Positions 6,208-12,261 of a DNA stretch of 12,367 nt are shown here, in pieces. Position 1 is the first letter of the stretch. Every line of letters begins with the position of its first letter. The stretch comes from JAFGLP01 sp050014895 (GTDB lineage: Bacteria > Chloroflexota > Dehalococcoidia > GIF9 > UBA5629): positions 1-12,367 of the forward strand of contig JBEKCL010000092.1 of NCBI GenBank assembly GCA_050014895.1, given 5' to 3'. The notes beneath the pieces are model-generated. The model searched no databases and was not told the origin of the DNA. It saw only the letters and a list, made by a program, of their open reading frames with translations. A program made the translations under genes and the position numbers.

Positions 6208-7197
6208 ATGGAACACAAAACTAGATGTTACTGTTGGTTGTGTCCGATATATTCGTTTGAATGCAATACTGGAATCGTGGATATATATGAGGGGATAGAA
6301 ATCAGGAAGATAACCAAGGAATTTGCGACCTATTTAGAGACACAAGAATCGGACTGGTTCTGGACGAATCCGAGTGAAAGCAAATTCATGTTTGTATTTG
6401 GAGGGACAACTCCTGGCTCCAATCAAGAAAACCCGATTACTGAAAAATGGCACAGAAGCGATCTGCTGGTAGGAATGACCACGGCACTTAGACTATGCCA
6501 TAGTGGTATGATGTCTCCCGGTCCACTAATACTCGCAGAGCTACAAGAGAACAGATTCATACCGCAGTCGCCCTCAAAGACAAAACCCGGCAAATTTCCA
6601 CCAGGTACGGAGATAGGGCCGACCCTATCATCGGTGTCAACAGGCGGAGCAGGGCCCTTTGATAGACCAATATACTACCTGAACGAAACCGATGTTGCTG
6701 ATATAAGGAGGATGTTCGTTGACATCATGGAACGTCGGGGCCGGCGTGATCTAGATAACTTAGAGATCGCTTTACGAAGATTCAACGCGGCATACCGAGG
6801 CGATATTGAAGATAGATTGATCGATCATATGATAGCGCTTGAATCATTATATTTGGGCAAGGACCAGGAACTTAACTACCGATTAGCGCTACGTGCGGCG
6901 TACCTGCTTGGAACTGACAAGAACGGCAGAAAAACCATATTCAATGAAATAAGAGAGGCATACAGGTTACGAAGTGACCTAGTACATGGTAACAGACAGG
7001 TTGCAGAAGCAGAAATAGAGGGCATTGTTGATGGGACTCAAGAATATGTTAGAAAATCCATATGCAGGATCTTAATGCTGCTTAAACGTGGGTACACCAT
7101 GAAAGAGCTTCGACAAGGAAATGAAAGGGAAACTGCTAAGTTAGAAGAAAATATCCTCAGCAACGGAGATCTTCTAGCAGAAGCTGAATGCAAGTAA
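6208..7197 (+). CDS. Apea-type HEPN-domain protein, 329 aa
   Basis: Residues about 195-295 form an all-helical HEPN domain: RLIDHMIALESLYLG (203-217), LALRAAYLLG (226-235), then the diagnostic R-x4-H motif RSDLVHG (R255, H260) in the last core helix. HEPN proteins with this motif are typically metal-independent RNases in toxin-antitoxin, abortive-infection and CRISPR-linked systems. The N-terminal 1-190 half matches the layout of Apea-like HEPN proteins (LCPIYSFE...IYEGIEIRKIT), and includes a Cys cluster C7, C9, C12, C19. The catalytic pair is intact. The start is supported by GAGAGG 8 bp before ATG 6208. It is third in the cargo block, 193 bp after the GNAT gene, so it may have its own promoter. 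An RNase effector role is inferred. Confidence 0.8.
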   Translation: MEHKTRCYCWLCPIYSFECNTGIVDIYEGIEIRKITKEFATYLETQESDWFWTNPSESKFMFVFGGTTPGSNQENPITEKWHRSDLLVGMTTALRLCHSGMMSPGPLILAELQENRFIPQSPSKTKPGKFPPGTEIGPTLSSVSTGGAGPFDRPIYYLNETDVADIRRMFVDIMERRGRRDLDNLEIALRRFNAAYRGDIEDRLIDHMIALESLYLGKDQELNYRLALRAAYLLGTDKNGRKTIFNEIREAYRLRSDLVHGNRQVAEAEIEGIVDGTQEYVRKSICRILMLLKRGYTMKELRQGNERETAKLEENILSNGDLLAEAECK

Positions 7198-7320
7198 TGC
7201 GCTTCTTCTGCAACCAGATCAGATTGGAACACCTTCAATCGTTTGTATAGCAGAAACCCATCGCAAAAACACAGCAGATAATGCGCAAATTAATTTCGTC
7301 AGTGAGAAATTATCTCGTCA

Positions 7321-7632
7321 TTATTTTGAACCCGCTAGCAAAACAAGTTGAAGGAGCATGCCGAAGATGAATAGCTCAATGGCGACAATTATAAGGATAC
7401 TGGCCCATTTGTTTTTCACCTCGATTAAAGCCCCGACCAGCCCGAGAAGTGCGGATACGCTGGGTACTATGTATCCTGCTTGCTGAATCTTTGTTAATCC
7501 CGGTAGCAATGTGAAACCATAAATTATCATTACAACGGCCAATATGGCAACGAATAAGTATACGTATGTAACGATTTTCTTCCACCAGGGCGTCTTGCCT
7601 GACGTATTGGGACGAGATAACGGGCATTTCAT
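7321..7632 (-). CDS. Small three-helix membrane protein, 103 aa
   Basis: The family is not recognised. After a basic N-terminus (1-19, with WWKK at 16-19) come three hydrophobic helices at about 20-43, 51-70 and 77-100, joined by short loops, so it should sit in the cytoplasmic membrane. AGGAGG (7641-7646 on the complement) lies 8 bp before ATG 7632, and a good sigma-70-type promoter precedes it at 7667-7694, so it is a real, independently expressed gene. It is convergent with the HEPN gene (124 bp gap) and lies between the cargo and the candidate origin. Possible roles are superinfection exclusion, immunity or membrane effector; none is shown by the sequence. Confidence 0.75.
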   Translation of the reverse strand: MKCPLSRPNTSGKTPWWKKIVTYVYLFVAILAVVMIIYGFTLLPGLTKIQQAGYIVPSVSALLGLVGALIEVKNKWASILIIVAIELFIFGMLLQLVLLAGSK

Positions 7633-7666
7633 ATAAGTAGCCTCCTTTTAAAGTATTCGATTTATG

Positions 7667-7694
7667 ATAATAGGTATGTGGTAGACTATGTCAA
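7667..7694 (-). promoter_or_regulatory. Promoter of the small membrane protein gene
   Basis: On the minus strand a perfect TTGACA (7694-7689) is followed after 16 bp by TATTAT (7672-7667), one mismatch from consensus. Transcription would begin near 7660, giving a leader of about 28 nt with AGGAGG before ATG 7632. Further upstream, TAGCTTCA occurs twice (7708-7715, 7730-7737), 22 bp apart, in the same orientation. Confidence 0.65.
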
Positions 7695-7798
7695 ATATTT
7701 TTCAAAGTAGCTTCAATTTCTTTTCACCTTAGCTTCACAAATATCCGGCATTTTATGTAAACCCAAGTAAACGAAAATAATCTACCTAGAAGTACGTC

Positions 7799-7931
7799 GT
7801 CACACTTGTCACACCCGTCACGGCCAGATATGGGTCACATTGTGACAAGTTGCGTGACGAGTTGAATAACGAAAAACAACTTGTCACGCGGTTATGTAGC
7901 TGATTGTGACAAGTGTGACGGGTGTGACAAG
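7799..7931. repeat. Nested inverted iteron array, candidate replication origin
   Basis: Ten copies of the pentamer GTCAC (or its complement GTGAC) occur in 133 bp. GTCAC starts at 7799, 7808 and 7817 (9-bp period) and GTGAC at 7906, 7915 and 7924 (again 9 bp), mirror-image outer sets. They form a perfect 17-bp inverted repeat, CTTGTCACACCCGTCAC at 7805-7821 against 7915-7931. Inside it is a perfect 11-bp inverted repeat, GTGACAAGTTG (7842-7852) and CAACTTGTCAC (7877-7887), around a 24-nt core whose right half is AT-rich (7862-7876). GTCAC at 7834 completes the count with GTGAC at 7854. The array overlaps the 3' end of the P-loop ATPase gene. Iterons flanking an AT-rich core beside a helicase gene is the arrangement known for SaPI/PICI and some plasmid origins; replication function is inferred. 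Confidence 0.7.
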
Positions 7932-9253
7932 TTATCCGGGGATAAGGAACCGGGTAACGGAAGACCAAACTGGCAAGCCAACCGAGTTGCAAGCTCTTCA
8001 TTCCAGGCCACGACATGCCGACCGATCCCAGGCAATCTATGCTTCATAAACCCCAGGCGCTTGGCAATTAAACCCGCCCTGATGGGGGTCATATCTACAT
8101 CATCATCCAGTTCATTTACACGCAGGGATATTTCGGCACCGGTGGAGATAACACCCTCTTCGTGCAACTGCATGATGGCCAGCAACACCCGGCCATCGGC
8201 GCTTTCACGCCGGCGCACCAAAAGAGACTCTTGCTGGCGCTTGATAAAGGAAGAAAGCGTATCTGAAAGCCGCTGGTCCCTAAGTGCCAGGACGCGCAGG
8301 GGCACAAGGATTTCCTGGAGGCGAGGCTGAAGGCCGAACTCCAGCAGCTCATTGGGGAACTCACTCTGCTTTAATTTGAAAAGATTATGTAAACGAAAGG
8401 TAATCAGCTTTGAGCGCAGGGCATTGATTTCGTCCTTAAAGCTGTGCGGAAGCACACGGGGGATATCGGAGCGGGTGAGCGAGAGCATATTAGCCGTGAG
8501 ACAACGGCTTTCGAGGGCTTCATCCTCAAAACGAAATCGGGTGGCAATAAGCTTGGGGCCGAACACCTGGTAGCCGCGGGGATACCATTTGCCATCCTCT
8601 TTATCGGCCCTTAGAACTGGAAAGCCGGGCCGATAACCATTGTTAAGTATCTTGACCATATCCGTCCAGGCGGACGATTCTTTGAAATCTGCTTCGTCCA
8701 ATACCAGAGTGCCGCGGTACATGTCCAGTATTCGAAAGATTGGGGCTGGAGTGATTGCGCCGGAAGCGAAGATGGGACGGAAGCATAAAGAGCCGACCAC
8801 CTGCAGGAAGCGGGTTTTGCCGGAGCCCCAGTCACCGATCACACGTAAGTAAGGCAGCGAAGGAGCAAACTCATACACCCAGGATAAAAGCACGTACAGG
8901 GCGCAGATATCGTCATAGGACTGGGGAAGCTCAAGGTATTTATTAATATAGTCTTTGATCTTTTGAAACAGGTCTTGCGGATCGGTATAGCGCAGGTCGC
9001 AATCGCTGGCAAAGTGGACTATATTGCCAGCCAGAGAGTCCTTGGGGGGAACGTGCATGAAATGAGGCGCACGATGCTCGACCATTGTTTTGATAGCGCC
9101 TTTATACATGACAACGAACATGCGTGCGCCGTTCTTGTTGATGATAAGCTCGCCAACCGTGGTACCAACGACAAAGCCAGGGACCGGGACTTCGGGCACC
9201 GACTTGGGCGCAGACTTACTCCCGGTTGATTCTTCTTTCTTCTTTTTAGGCAT
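7892..9253 (-). CDS. P-loop ATPase, likely replicative helicase/initiator of the element
   Basis: The 453-aa product starts with a Lys-rich tail (KKKK at 3-6) and has one clear ATPase core: Walker A GDWGSGKT (140-147), Walker B TLVLDEAD (182-189), a polar sensor-like strand PKLIATR (233-239) and a possible Arg finger in ESRCLT (248-253). The C-terminal 340-440 region looks like a winged-helix/DNA-binding part. This layout fits phage and plasmid DNA-dependent ATPases in primase-helicase modules, but no primase domain is seen. The last 15 codons run into the iteron array, giving the repetitive tail LSHPSHLSQS. It starts 13 bp after the excisionase-like gene, with no clear Shine-Dalgarno, so it is probably cotranscribed and coupled. 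A chromosomal-type regulatory ATPase is less likely. Confidence 0.8.
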   Translation of the reverse strand: MPKKKKEESTGSKSAPKSVPEVPVPGFVVGTTVGELIINKNGARMFVVMYKGAIKTMVEHRAPHFMHVPPKDSLAGNIVHFASDCDLRYTDPQDLFQKIKDYINKYLELPQSYDDICALYVLLSWVYEFAPSLPYLRVIGDWGSGKTRFLQVVGSLCFRPIFASGAITPAPIFRILDMYRGTLVLDEADFKESSAWTDMVKILNNGYRPGFPVLRADKEDGKWYPRGYQVFGPKLIATRFRFEDEALESRCLTANMLSLTRSDIPRVLPHSFKDEINALRSKLITFRLHNLFKLKQSEFPNELLEFGLQPRLQEILVPLRVLALRDQRLSDTLSSFIKRQQESLLVRRRESADGRVLLAIMQLHEEGVISTGAEISLRVNELDDDVDMTPIRAGLIAKRLGFMKHRLPGIGRHVVAWNEELATRLACQFGLPLPGSLSPDNLSHPSHLSQSAT

Positions 9254-9266
9254 GTGTGGGGTGTAC

Positions 9267-9464
9267 TCATGATGCCTGGGGTTTGCTTGCTACGGGAGCA
9301 ACGTCCAGCATGGTTTCGAATGCTTTGAGCGGCACAAGAAGCCGATGACCACAACGGATGATGGGTAGCTGACCAGAATTGGCCATCTGATATGCCAAGG
9401 CACGGCTGACGCCGAGCAATGCGCCTGCCTGTTCAACAGTGATAGTTCGTCTTTCTACGTTCAA
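9267..9464 (-). CDS. Excisionase-like HTH DNA-binding protein, 65 aa, TTG start
   Basis: The protein carries a MerR-like/HTH_17 winged helix of the excisionase type: TITVEQAGALLGVSRALAYQ then MANSGQLPIIRCGHRLLVPL, covering residues about 7-46. Such proteins bend DNA at attachment sites to favour excision and often repress or activate the early operon. I place the start at TTG 9464 because GGAGG lies 5 bp before it (9470-9474 on the complement). A longer reading from an upstream TTG at 9476 would put the Shine-Dalgarno inside the gene. It is divergent from the integrase and heads the operon with the ATPase gene. Its promoter contains a 16-bp palindrome. It could equally be a small transcriptional regulator. 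Confidence 0.8.
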   Translation of the reverse strand: MNVERRTITVEQAGALLGVSRALAYQMANSGQLPIIRCGHRLLVPLKAFETMLDVAPVASKPQAS

Positions 9465-9502
9465 TTTTTCCTCCAAATGTATTGATTTGTAGCTATTTAT
9501 AT

Positions 9503-9533
9503 ATTATAATAGTACATATGTACTAATTATCAA
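9503..9533 (-). promoter_or_regulatory. Early-operon promoter with 16-bp palindromic operator
   Basis: On the minus strand, TTGATA (9533-9528) is followed by TATTAT (9511-9506, 16-bp spacing) or TATAAT (9508-9503, 19-bp spacing). The perfect palindrome TAGTACATATGTACTA (9510-9525) fills the spacer, a typical repressor position. It would control the excisionase-like and ATPase genes, and perhaps the divergent integrase. The cognate regulator is unknown: no obvious CI/Arc-type repressor gene is in the window, so the HTH protein itself or a host or helper-phage factor could bind here. Confidence 0.6.
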
Positions 9534-9556
9534 TAGGGATTTGTCAGCCTGGGGGT

Positions 9557-9579
9557 ACGGTCGTAACAAACGGTCATAA
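9557..9579 (+). repeat. Two direct repeats ACGGTCRTAA upstream of the integrase
   Basis: ACGGTCGTAA (9557-9566) and ACGGTCATAA (9570-9579) are same-orientation copies with a 13-bp period in the integrase leader. They could be Xis, integrase or regulator binding sites. Confidence 0.35.
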
Positions 9580-9643
9580 AAGGTTATTAACGATATAAAA
9601 CGGCAAGGCGAGCCGGGGGTCATATTAAGATAAGGGGTGAAAA

Positions 9644-10819
9644 ATGAGAGGGCATGTTAAACAGAGGTCAAAGGGATCATGGAGCATCGTAATAGATATC
9701 GGCAAGGACCCGGCTACAGGAAAGCGGCGACAACAATGGTACACGGTGAAGGGAACAAAGCGGGAGGCTGACAGCAAGATGCGGGAGCTGCTGGAAACGA
9801 AGGAAAAGGGCACCTATATTCATCCTAATAAATTGACGCTTAGCGATTGGTTAGACAAATGGCTTGAAGGCTACGTTAAAATAAACTGCAGCGTAAGAAC
9901 ATTTGACGCATACCAGTCGATAGTTAAAATCCACCTCAAACCAAGCCTGGGATCAATCCCCCTCACTCAGCTTAAACCACAGCAAATACAGGACTATTAC
10001 TCGAAGATATGCCAGGAAAAAGGGGGGCTATCTGCCAGTTCCGTGCTTCATGTACACCGCATACTTTTCCAGGCGCTCAAATACGCGATGAGGCAAGGTG
10101 TTCTAGTGCAAAACGCGGCCGACCTGGTGGATCCGCCACGCGTACGAAAACCCAAGATGCGAACGCTGATCCCGACCGAAATCGCCAGACTATTCGAGGT
10201 AACTAAGGACGGCCCCTATCACGCCATCTACTTCACGGCCATAAACACCGGCCTAAGGCAGGCCGAACTACTGGGACTAAGATGGAGGGACGTTGACCTT
10301 GATTTGGCATCGCTTTCAGTTAACCAGGTTCTTTACAAGAGACGGGGCATTTGCATATTCAAAGAGCCAAAGAGCGAGCACAGCCGACGCCGGCTGGACC
10401 TCGCCCCATCGCTGGCTATTTATCTGCGCAAATACCGTTCACAAAGGCAAGCGGAATACATTGTAACAGGAGCGCCGCTGACCGACGACGATCTGGTATT
10501 TGGCAATACAGAGGGGAAACCCACCGATCCGTCAACGCTAACACATCAATTAAGCAAGGCCCTGAAAAGGGCGGGGCTGCCGCATGTGAGATTTCACGAT
10601 TTACGGCACTCATTTGCAAGCCTGATGCTGATGGCAGGCATACACCCTAAAATAGTAAGCGAGATGCTGGGACATGCCAGCGTAACACTTACCTTGGATA
10701 CATATAGTCATGTAATAGGCGGCCTGCAAAAGGCGGCGATATGTAGACTGGATGACATGCTGCAAATGGAAATACGAGCGGAAAATAAATCCGTTAGCAA
10801 TCCGTTAGCAAAAAGTTAG
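9644..10819 (+). CDS. int: Tyrosine-family site-specific integrase
   Basis: This enzyme would catalyse integration and, with an excisionase, excision of the element at the tRNA-Thr gene. In the 391 residues there is an N-terminal arm-binding domain (about 1-58, RGHVKQRSKGSWSIVIDIG at the start), a SAM-like core-binding domain (about 63-165) and the catalytic domain (about 172-375). The catalytic set is complete: R205 in TGLRQAELLG, K243 in EPKSEHSRR, H318 and R321 in HDLRHSFA, H344 in LGHAS, and the nucleophile Y354 in DTYSH. The length is normal for Tn916/phage-type integrases. ATG 9644 has AAGGGGTG 6 bp upstream. The gene is convergent with tRNA-Thr and ends 8 bp from its CCA; its last codons contain tandem 11-bp repeats. 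Confidence 0.95.
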   Translation: MRGHVKQRSKGSWSIVIDIGKDPATGKRRQQWYTVKGTKREADSKMRELLETKEKGTYIHPNKLTLSDWLDKWLEGYVKINCSVRTFDAYQSIVKIHLKPSLGSIPLTQLKPQQIQDYYSKICQEKGGLSASSVLHVHRILFQALKYAMRQGVLVQNAADLVDPPRVRKPKMRTLIPTEIARLFEVTKDGPYHAIYFTAINTGLRQAELLGLRWRDVDLDLASLSVNQVLYKRRGICIFKEPKSEHSRRRLDLAPSLAIYLRKYRSQRQAEYIVTGAPLTDDDLVFGNTEGKPTDPSTLTHQLSKALKRAGLPHVRFHDLRHSFASLMLMAGIHPKIVSEMLGHASVTLTLDTYSHVIGGLQKAAICRLDDMLQMEIRAENKSVSNPLAKS

Positions 10820-10820
10820 G
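10788..10820. repeat. Tandem 11-bp repeats at the integrase 3' end, beside the att site
   Basis: AATCCGTTAGC occurs twice exactly (10788-10798 and 10799-10809), followed by a degenerate third copy AAAAAGTTAGG (10810-10820). The period is about one helical turn. It lies within the last integrase codons (SVSNPLAKS) and 8 bp from the tRNA 3' end, where integrase arm-type sites would be expected. Confidence 0.5.
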
Positions 10821-10827
10821 TTTTGAA

Positions 10828-10902
10828 TGGAGCCAACGGTCAGAGTCGAACTGACGACCAGCTGTTTACGAAACAGCTGCTCTACCACTGAGCTACGCTG
10901 GC
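10828..10902 (-). tRNA. tRNA-Thr (anticodon CGT), CCA encoded
   Basis: The full cloverleaf can be drawn on the minus strand: acceptor GCCAGCG/CGTTGGC (one G-U), D arm from GCTCAGTGGTAGAGC, anticodon stem GCTGT/ACAGC with loop TTCGTAA (anticodon CGT, threonine codon ACG), T arm GTCAG/CTGAC with loop TTCGACT. The discriminator is U and CCA is encoded at 10830-10828. Its 3' end faces the integrase gene, so it is the probable integration target, with the gene kept intact at this junction. A promoter precedes it at 10911-10940. Confidence 0.95.
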
Positions 10903-10910
10903 GTTAGACA

Positions 10911-10940
10911 ATTATATCCAAAGCTGAATTATTTGAGCAA
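10911..10940 (-). promoter_or_regulatory. Promoter of tRNA-Thr
   Basis: On the minus strand TTGCTC (10940-10935), 18-bp spacer, then a perfect TATAAT (10916-10911), placed 8 bp before the tRNA 5' end. The start point must fall at or just before the mature 5' end, so the 5' leader is very short. It lies in the AT-rich gene-free stretch 10903-11210, which shows no ORF. Confidence 0.6.
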
Positions 10941-11097
10941 TTTTTTATTTGTTTATACAGTATTTTTGCATTCTGCTTAACTTTTTGAATTTTAATTTAG
11001 CTGCTCCTCGATCTTAATATTTGCCATCAGTACCTTCTTTCCCATTCTACATCCAGATTGACCGATCAAGCACGCAAATTGCATGGCATCTAAACTT

Positions 11098-11126
11098 TTA
11101 CCATTCAACGGCCGTTAATATATATG
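11098..11126 (+). promoter_or_regulatory. Possible promoter of the secreted-protein gene
   Basis: TTACCA (11098-11103), 17-bp spacer, TATATG (11121-11126); each box has four consensus matches. The spacer holds the 10-bp palindrome AACGGCCGTT (11107-11116). This would give a leader of about 80 nt before ATG 11211. Confidence 0.3.
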
Positions 11127-11210
11127 ATTTACGGAAGATTGGACGTCCTAAAGCCGCAGGTTAAGATAACAGCTATATAAACGAGAGTAATTAAAAGGAG
11201 GGTTCCGATA

Positions 11211-11516
11211 ATGATATGGACTAAGTTGACACTCATTCTGGTTCTGGCAATGGCAATCATGTCAATCCCTATGGCATCAGCGATGGCTGCATGGGGGCCG
11301 ACGGGGTCATATGTAGACGATACTTCAGCAGGCTTCAAATCGCTGAATCCAGCTGCACAGGAGGCGGCATGGATATCGGGTTATGGTAACAGGCCTGGTT
11401 TTCAGTCCCCTGATGAACAGGTAACATGTTATCCGAATGTGGGGGCGTACACAGCAGCAGCAGCATTAGGCCATCAACAACAGGATGTTCCAATTCTTAC
11501 TCAGAACGGGAAGTAG
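11211..11516 (+). CDS. Small secreted protein of unknown function, 101 aa
   Basis: The N-terminus is a clear Sec signal peptide: a Lys at position 5, a hydrophobic core (TLILVLAMAIMSIP, 7-20) and an AXA-type cleavage site near residues 22-26 (ASAMA). The predicted mature part of about 75 residues is rich in Gly, Ala, Pro and Gln with a single Cys (in VTCYPN), so no disulphide is possible within one chain. No family is recognised. AGGAGGG 8 bp before ATG 11211 supports the start. It lies outside the inferred element, beyond the tRNA, and a stem-loop follows its stop. It is likely an exported chromosomal protein. Confidence 0.7.
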   Translation: MIWTKLTLILVLAMAIMSIPMASAMAAWGPTGSYVDDTSAGFKSLNPAAQEAAWISGYGNRPGFQSPDEQVTCYPNVGAYTAAAALGHQQQDVPILTQNGK

Positions 11517-11524
11517 ACCAAATT

Positions 11525-11553
11525 GGGGCTTGTGCCATGACGGTGCAAGCCCC
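11525..11553 (+). terminator. Stem-loop between convergent genes
   Basis: GGGGCTTG (11525-11532) pairs with CAAGCCCC (11546-11553), extended inward by two G-U and two G-C pairs around an ATGAC loop. It begins 9 bp after the secreted-protein stop. The downstream T content is low on both strands, so termination efficiency is uncertain, but it sits correctly between two convergent genes. Confidence 0.5.
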
Positions 11554-11598
11554 ATAGCTATTTCCAAAATTTCTCAGACCGTACTCTAATCTGCAGTT

Positions 11599-12150
11599 TT
11601 ATTTATTTGATTCCTTCATGATATAACGGAACACGCAGTGGTCCTGCCCCACATGGTGGCGGTCATGCAGGACGAGCTTAATATCAGGGTTGTAGCCCTC
11701 GAGTATTGCGTAGTCGGCATATTTGCAGTATATCTTGGCGTATTCGCCCATTCCGAATTCCCTGGCAGCATTCCAGAAGGTGCACTCGCCCGCCTTGACC
11801 ACCAGGTCATTGTTGTCCAAATCAGGGTGAGGGTCGAAATTAACACTGTCGATATCACTGTAAATCAGCCAGTTCTTCAGCGTCAGGGGCTTGCCCAGGT
11901 CTTTAACTATTGCGGCAATGCGGCGTCCCCTGGCTTTTCCGAAGTCCTCTATGGCCCGTTTCAACAAGGCCTCACCTTTCTCAGGACCCATCTCATTGAT
12001 TACTGCTTTTGCCAGGTAAGAGAACAGCGTTGCGCCAAGCCCAAACCCCGGTATTTGATGTTTATCCCCGAGTTTTGCTTTCATATCCAGCACATCCGCC
12101 AGGTAATCCCAGTCAAAGCCCTGTTTCTTCTCTCTTTCAAGATCTTCCAT
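11599..12150 (-). CDS. L-2-amino-thiazoline-4-carboxylate hydrolase-like protein, 183 aa
   Basis: The C-terminal half carries the pattern I associate with the ATC-hydrolase-like family: CTFWNAAREFGMGEYAKIYC (123-142), KYADYAILEGYNPDI, and HDRHHVGQDHCVFRY with C172. Family founders open the thiazoline ring of ATC in bacterial cysteine formation; many anaerobe homologues are uncharacterised, so the substrate is not certain. The frame stays open upstream to ATG 12246, but I start at ATG 12150 because GGAGG lies 7 bp before it; the extra 32 upstream residues would run through the divergent promoter. No signal peptide is seen, so it is probably cytoplasmic. It is divergent from the crotonase-family gene and lies outside the element. 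Confidence 0.75.
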   Translation of the reverse strand: MEDLEREKKQGFDWDYLADVLDMKAKLGDKHQIPGFGLGATLFSYLAKAVINEMGPEKGEALLKRAIEDFGKARGRRIAAIVKDLGKPLTLKNWLIYSDIDSVNFDPHPDLDNNDLVVKAGECTFWNAAREFGMGEYAKIYCKYADYAILEGYNPDIKLVLHDRHHVGQDHCVFRYIMKESNK

Positions 12151-12163
12151 GGCTGCACCTCCG

Positions 12164-12177
12164 GCTATTAGAATAGC
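12164..12177. promoter_or_regulatory. Palindrome in the divergent region
   Basis: GCTATT-AG-AATAGC is a perfect 6-bp dyad just upstream of the Shine-Dalgarno of the hydrolase-like gene, in the 111-bp divergent gap. It could be an operator for this gene pair. Confidence 0.35.
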
Positions 12178-12224
12178 AGTTTCCCCGTCCAAAAACACCT
12201 CCAGTAACAAATTGGCTTCTATTG

Positions 12225-12254
12225 TGGTATAGTTTAGCATCCACATACAGGAGG
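12225..12254 (+). promoter_or_regulatory. Extended -10 promoter and RBS of the crotonase-family gene
   Basis: TGGTATAGT (12225-12233) is an extended -10 element (TGn then TATAGT); no convincing -35 is seen at the right distance. The start would be near 12240, and the strong Shine-Dalgarno AGGAGG (12249-12254) lies 7 bp before ATG 12262, giving a short leader. Confidence 0.5.
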
Positions 12255-12261
12255 TCCTTCA

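Larger units (their letters stand above)
415..10830. mobile_element. Integrated phage-satellite-like or prophage-like element (left end not seen)
   Basis: This is the span of linked phage-type modules: packaging genes (447-3553), AT-rich cargo (3705-7632), candidate origin plus ATPase (7799-9253), excisionase-like HTH and tyrosine integrase (9267-10819). The right border is placed at the 3' end of tRNA-Thr, where the integrase gene ends 8 bp from the encoded CCA. No second copy of the tRNA 3' segment was seen anywhere to the left, so the left border is undefined; 415 is simply where the packaging operon's terminator-like hairpin lies. No portal, capsid, protease or tail gene is visible. By established knowledge, integrase, Xis, Rep with iteron origin and terminase without a full virion set fits phage satellites such as PICIs; a decayed prophage is the main alternative. 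Confidence 0.6.

Noticed and set aside
7178..7212. Terminator after the HEPN gene (GCAGAAG...CTTCTGC)
   Set aside because: The loop is over 20 nt, it starts inside the coding sequence and no T-run follows.
7799..7931. CRISPR array
   Set aside because: Repeat units are only 5-9 bp, occur in both orientations and have no spacers of regular length; no cas genes are nearby.
11638..12171. A 177-codon plus-strand ORF opposite the hydrolase-like gene
   Set aside because: Antisense shadow of a gene with family motifs and a well-placed Shine-Dalgarno; no RBS of its own was seen.
12151..12246. N-terminal extension of the hydrolase-like protein (start at 12246)
   Set aside because: The extension would cross the divergent promoter, the palindrome and the strong Shine-Dalgarno of the internal ATG at 12150.
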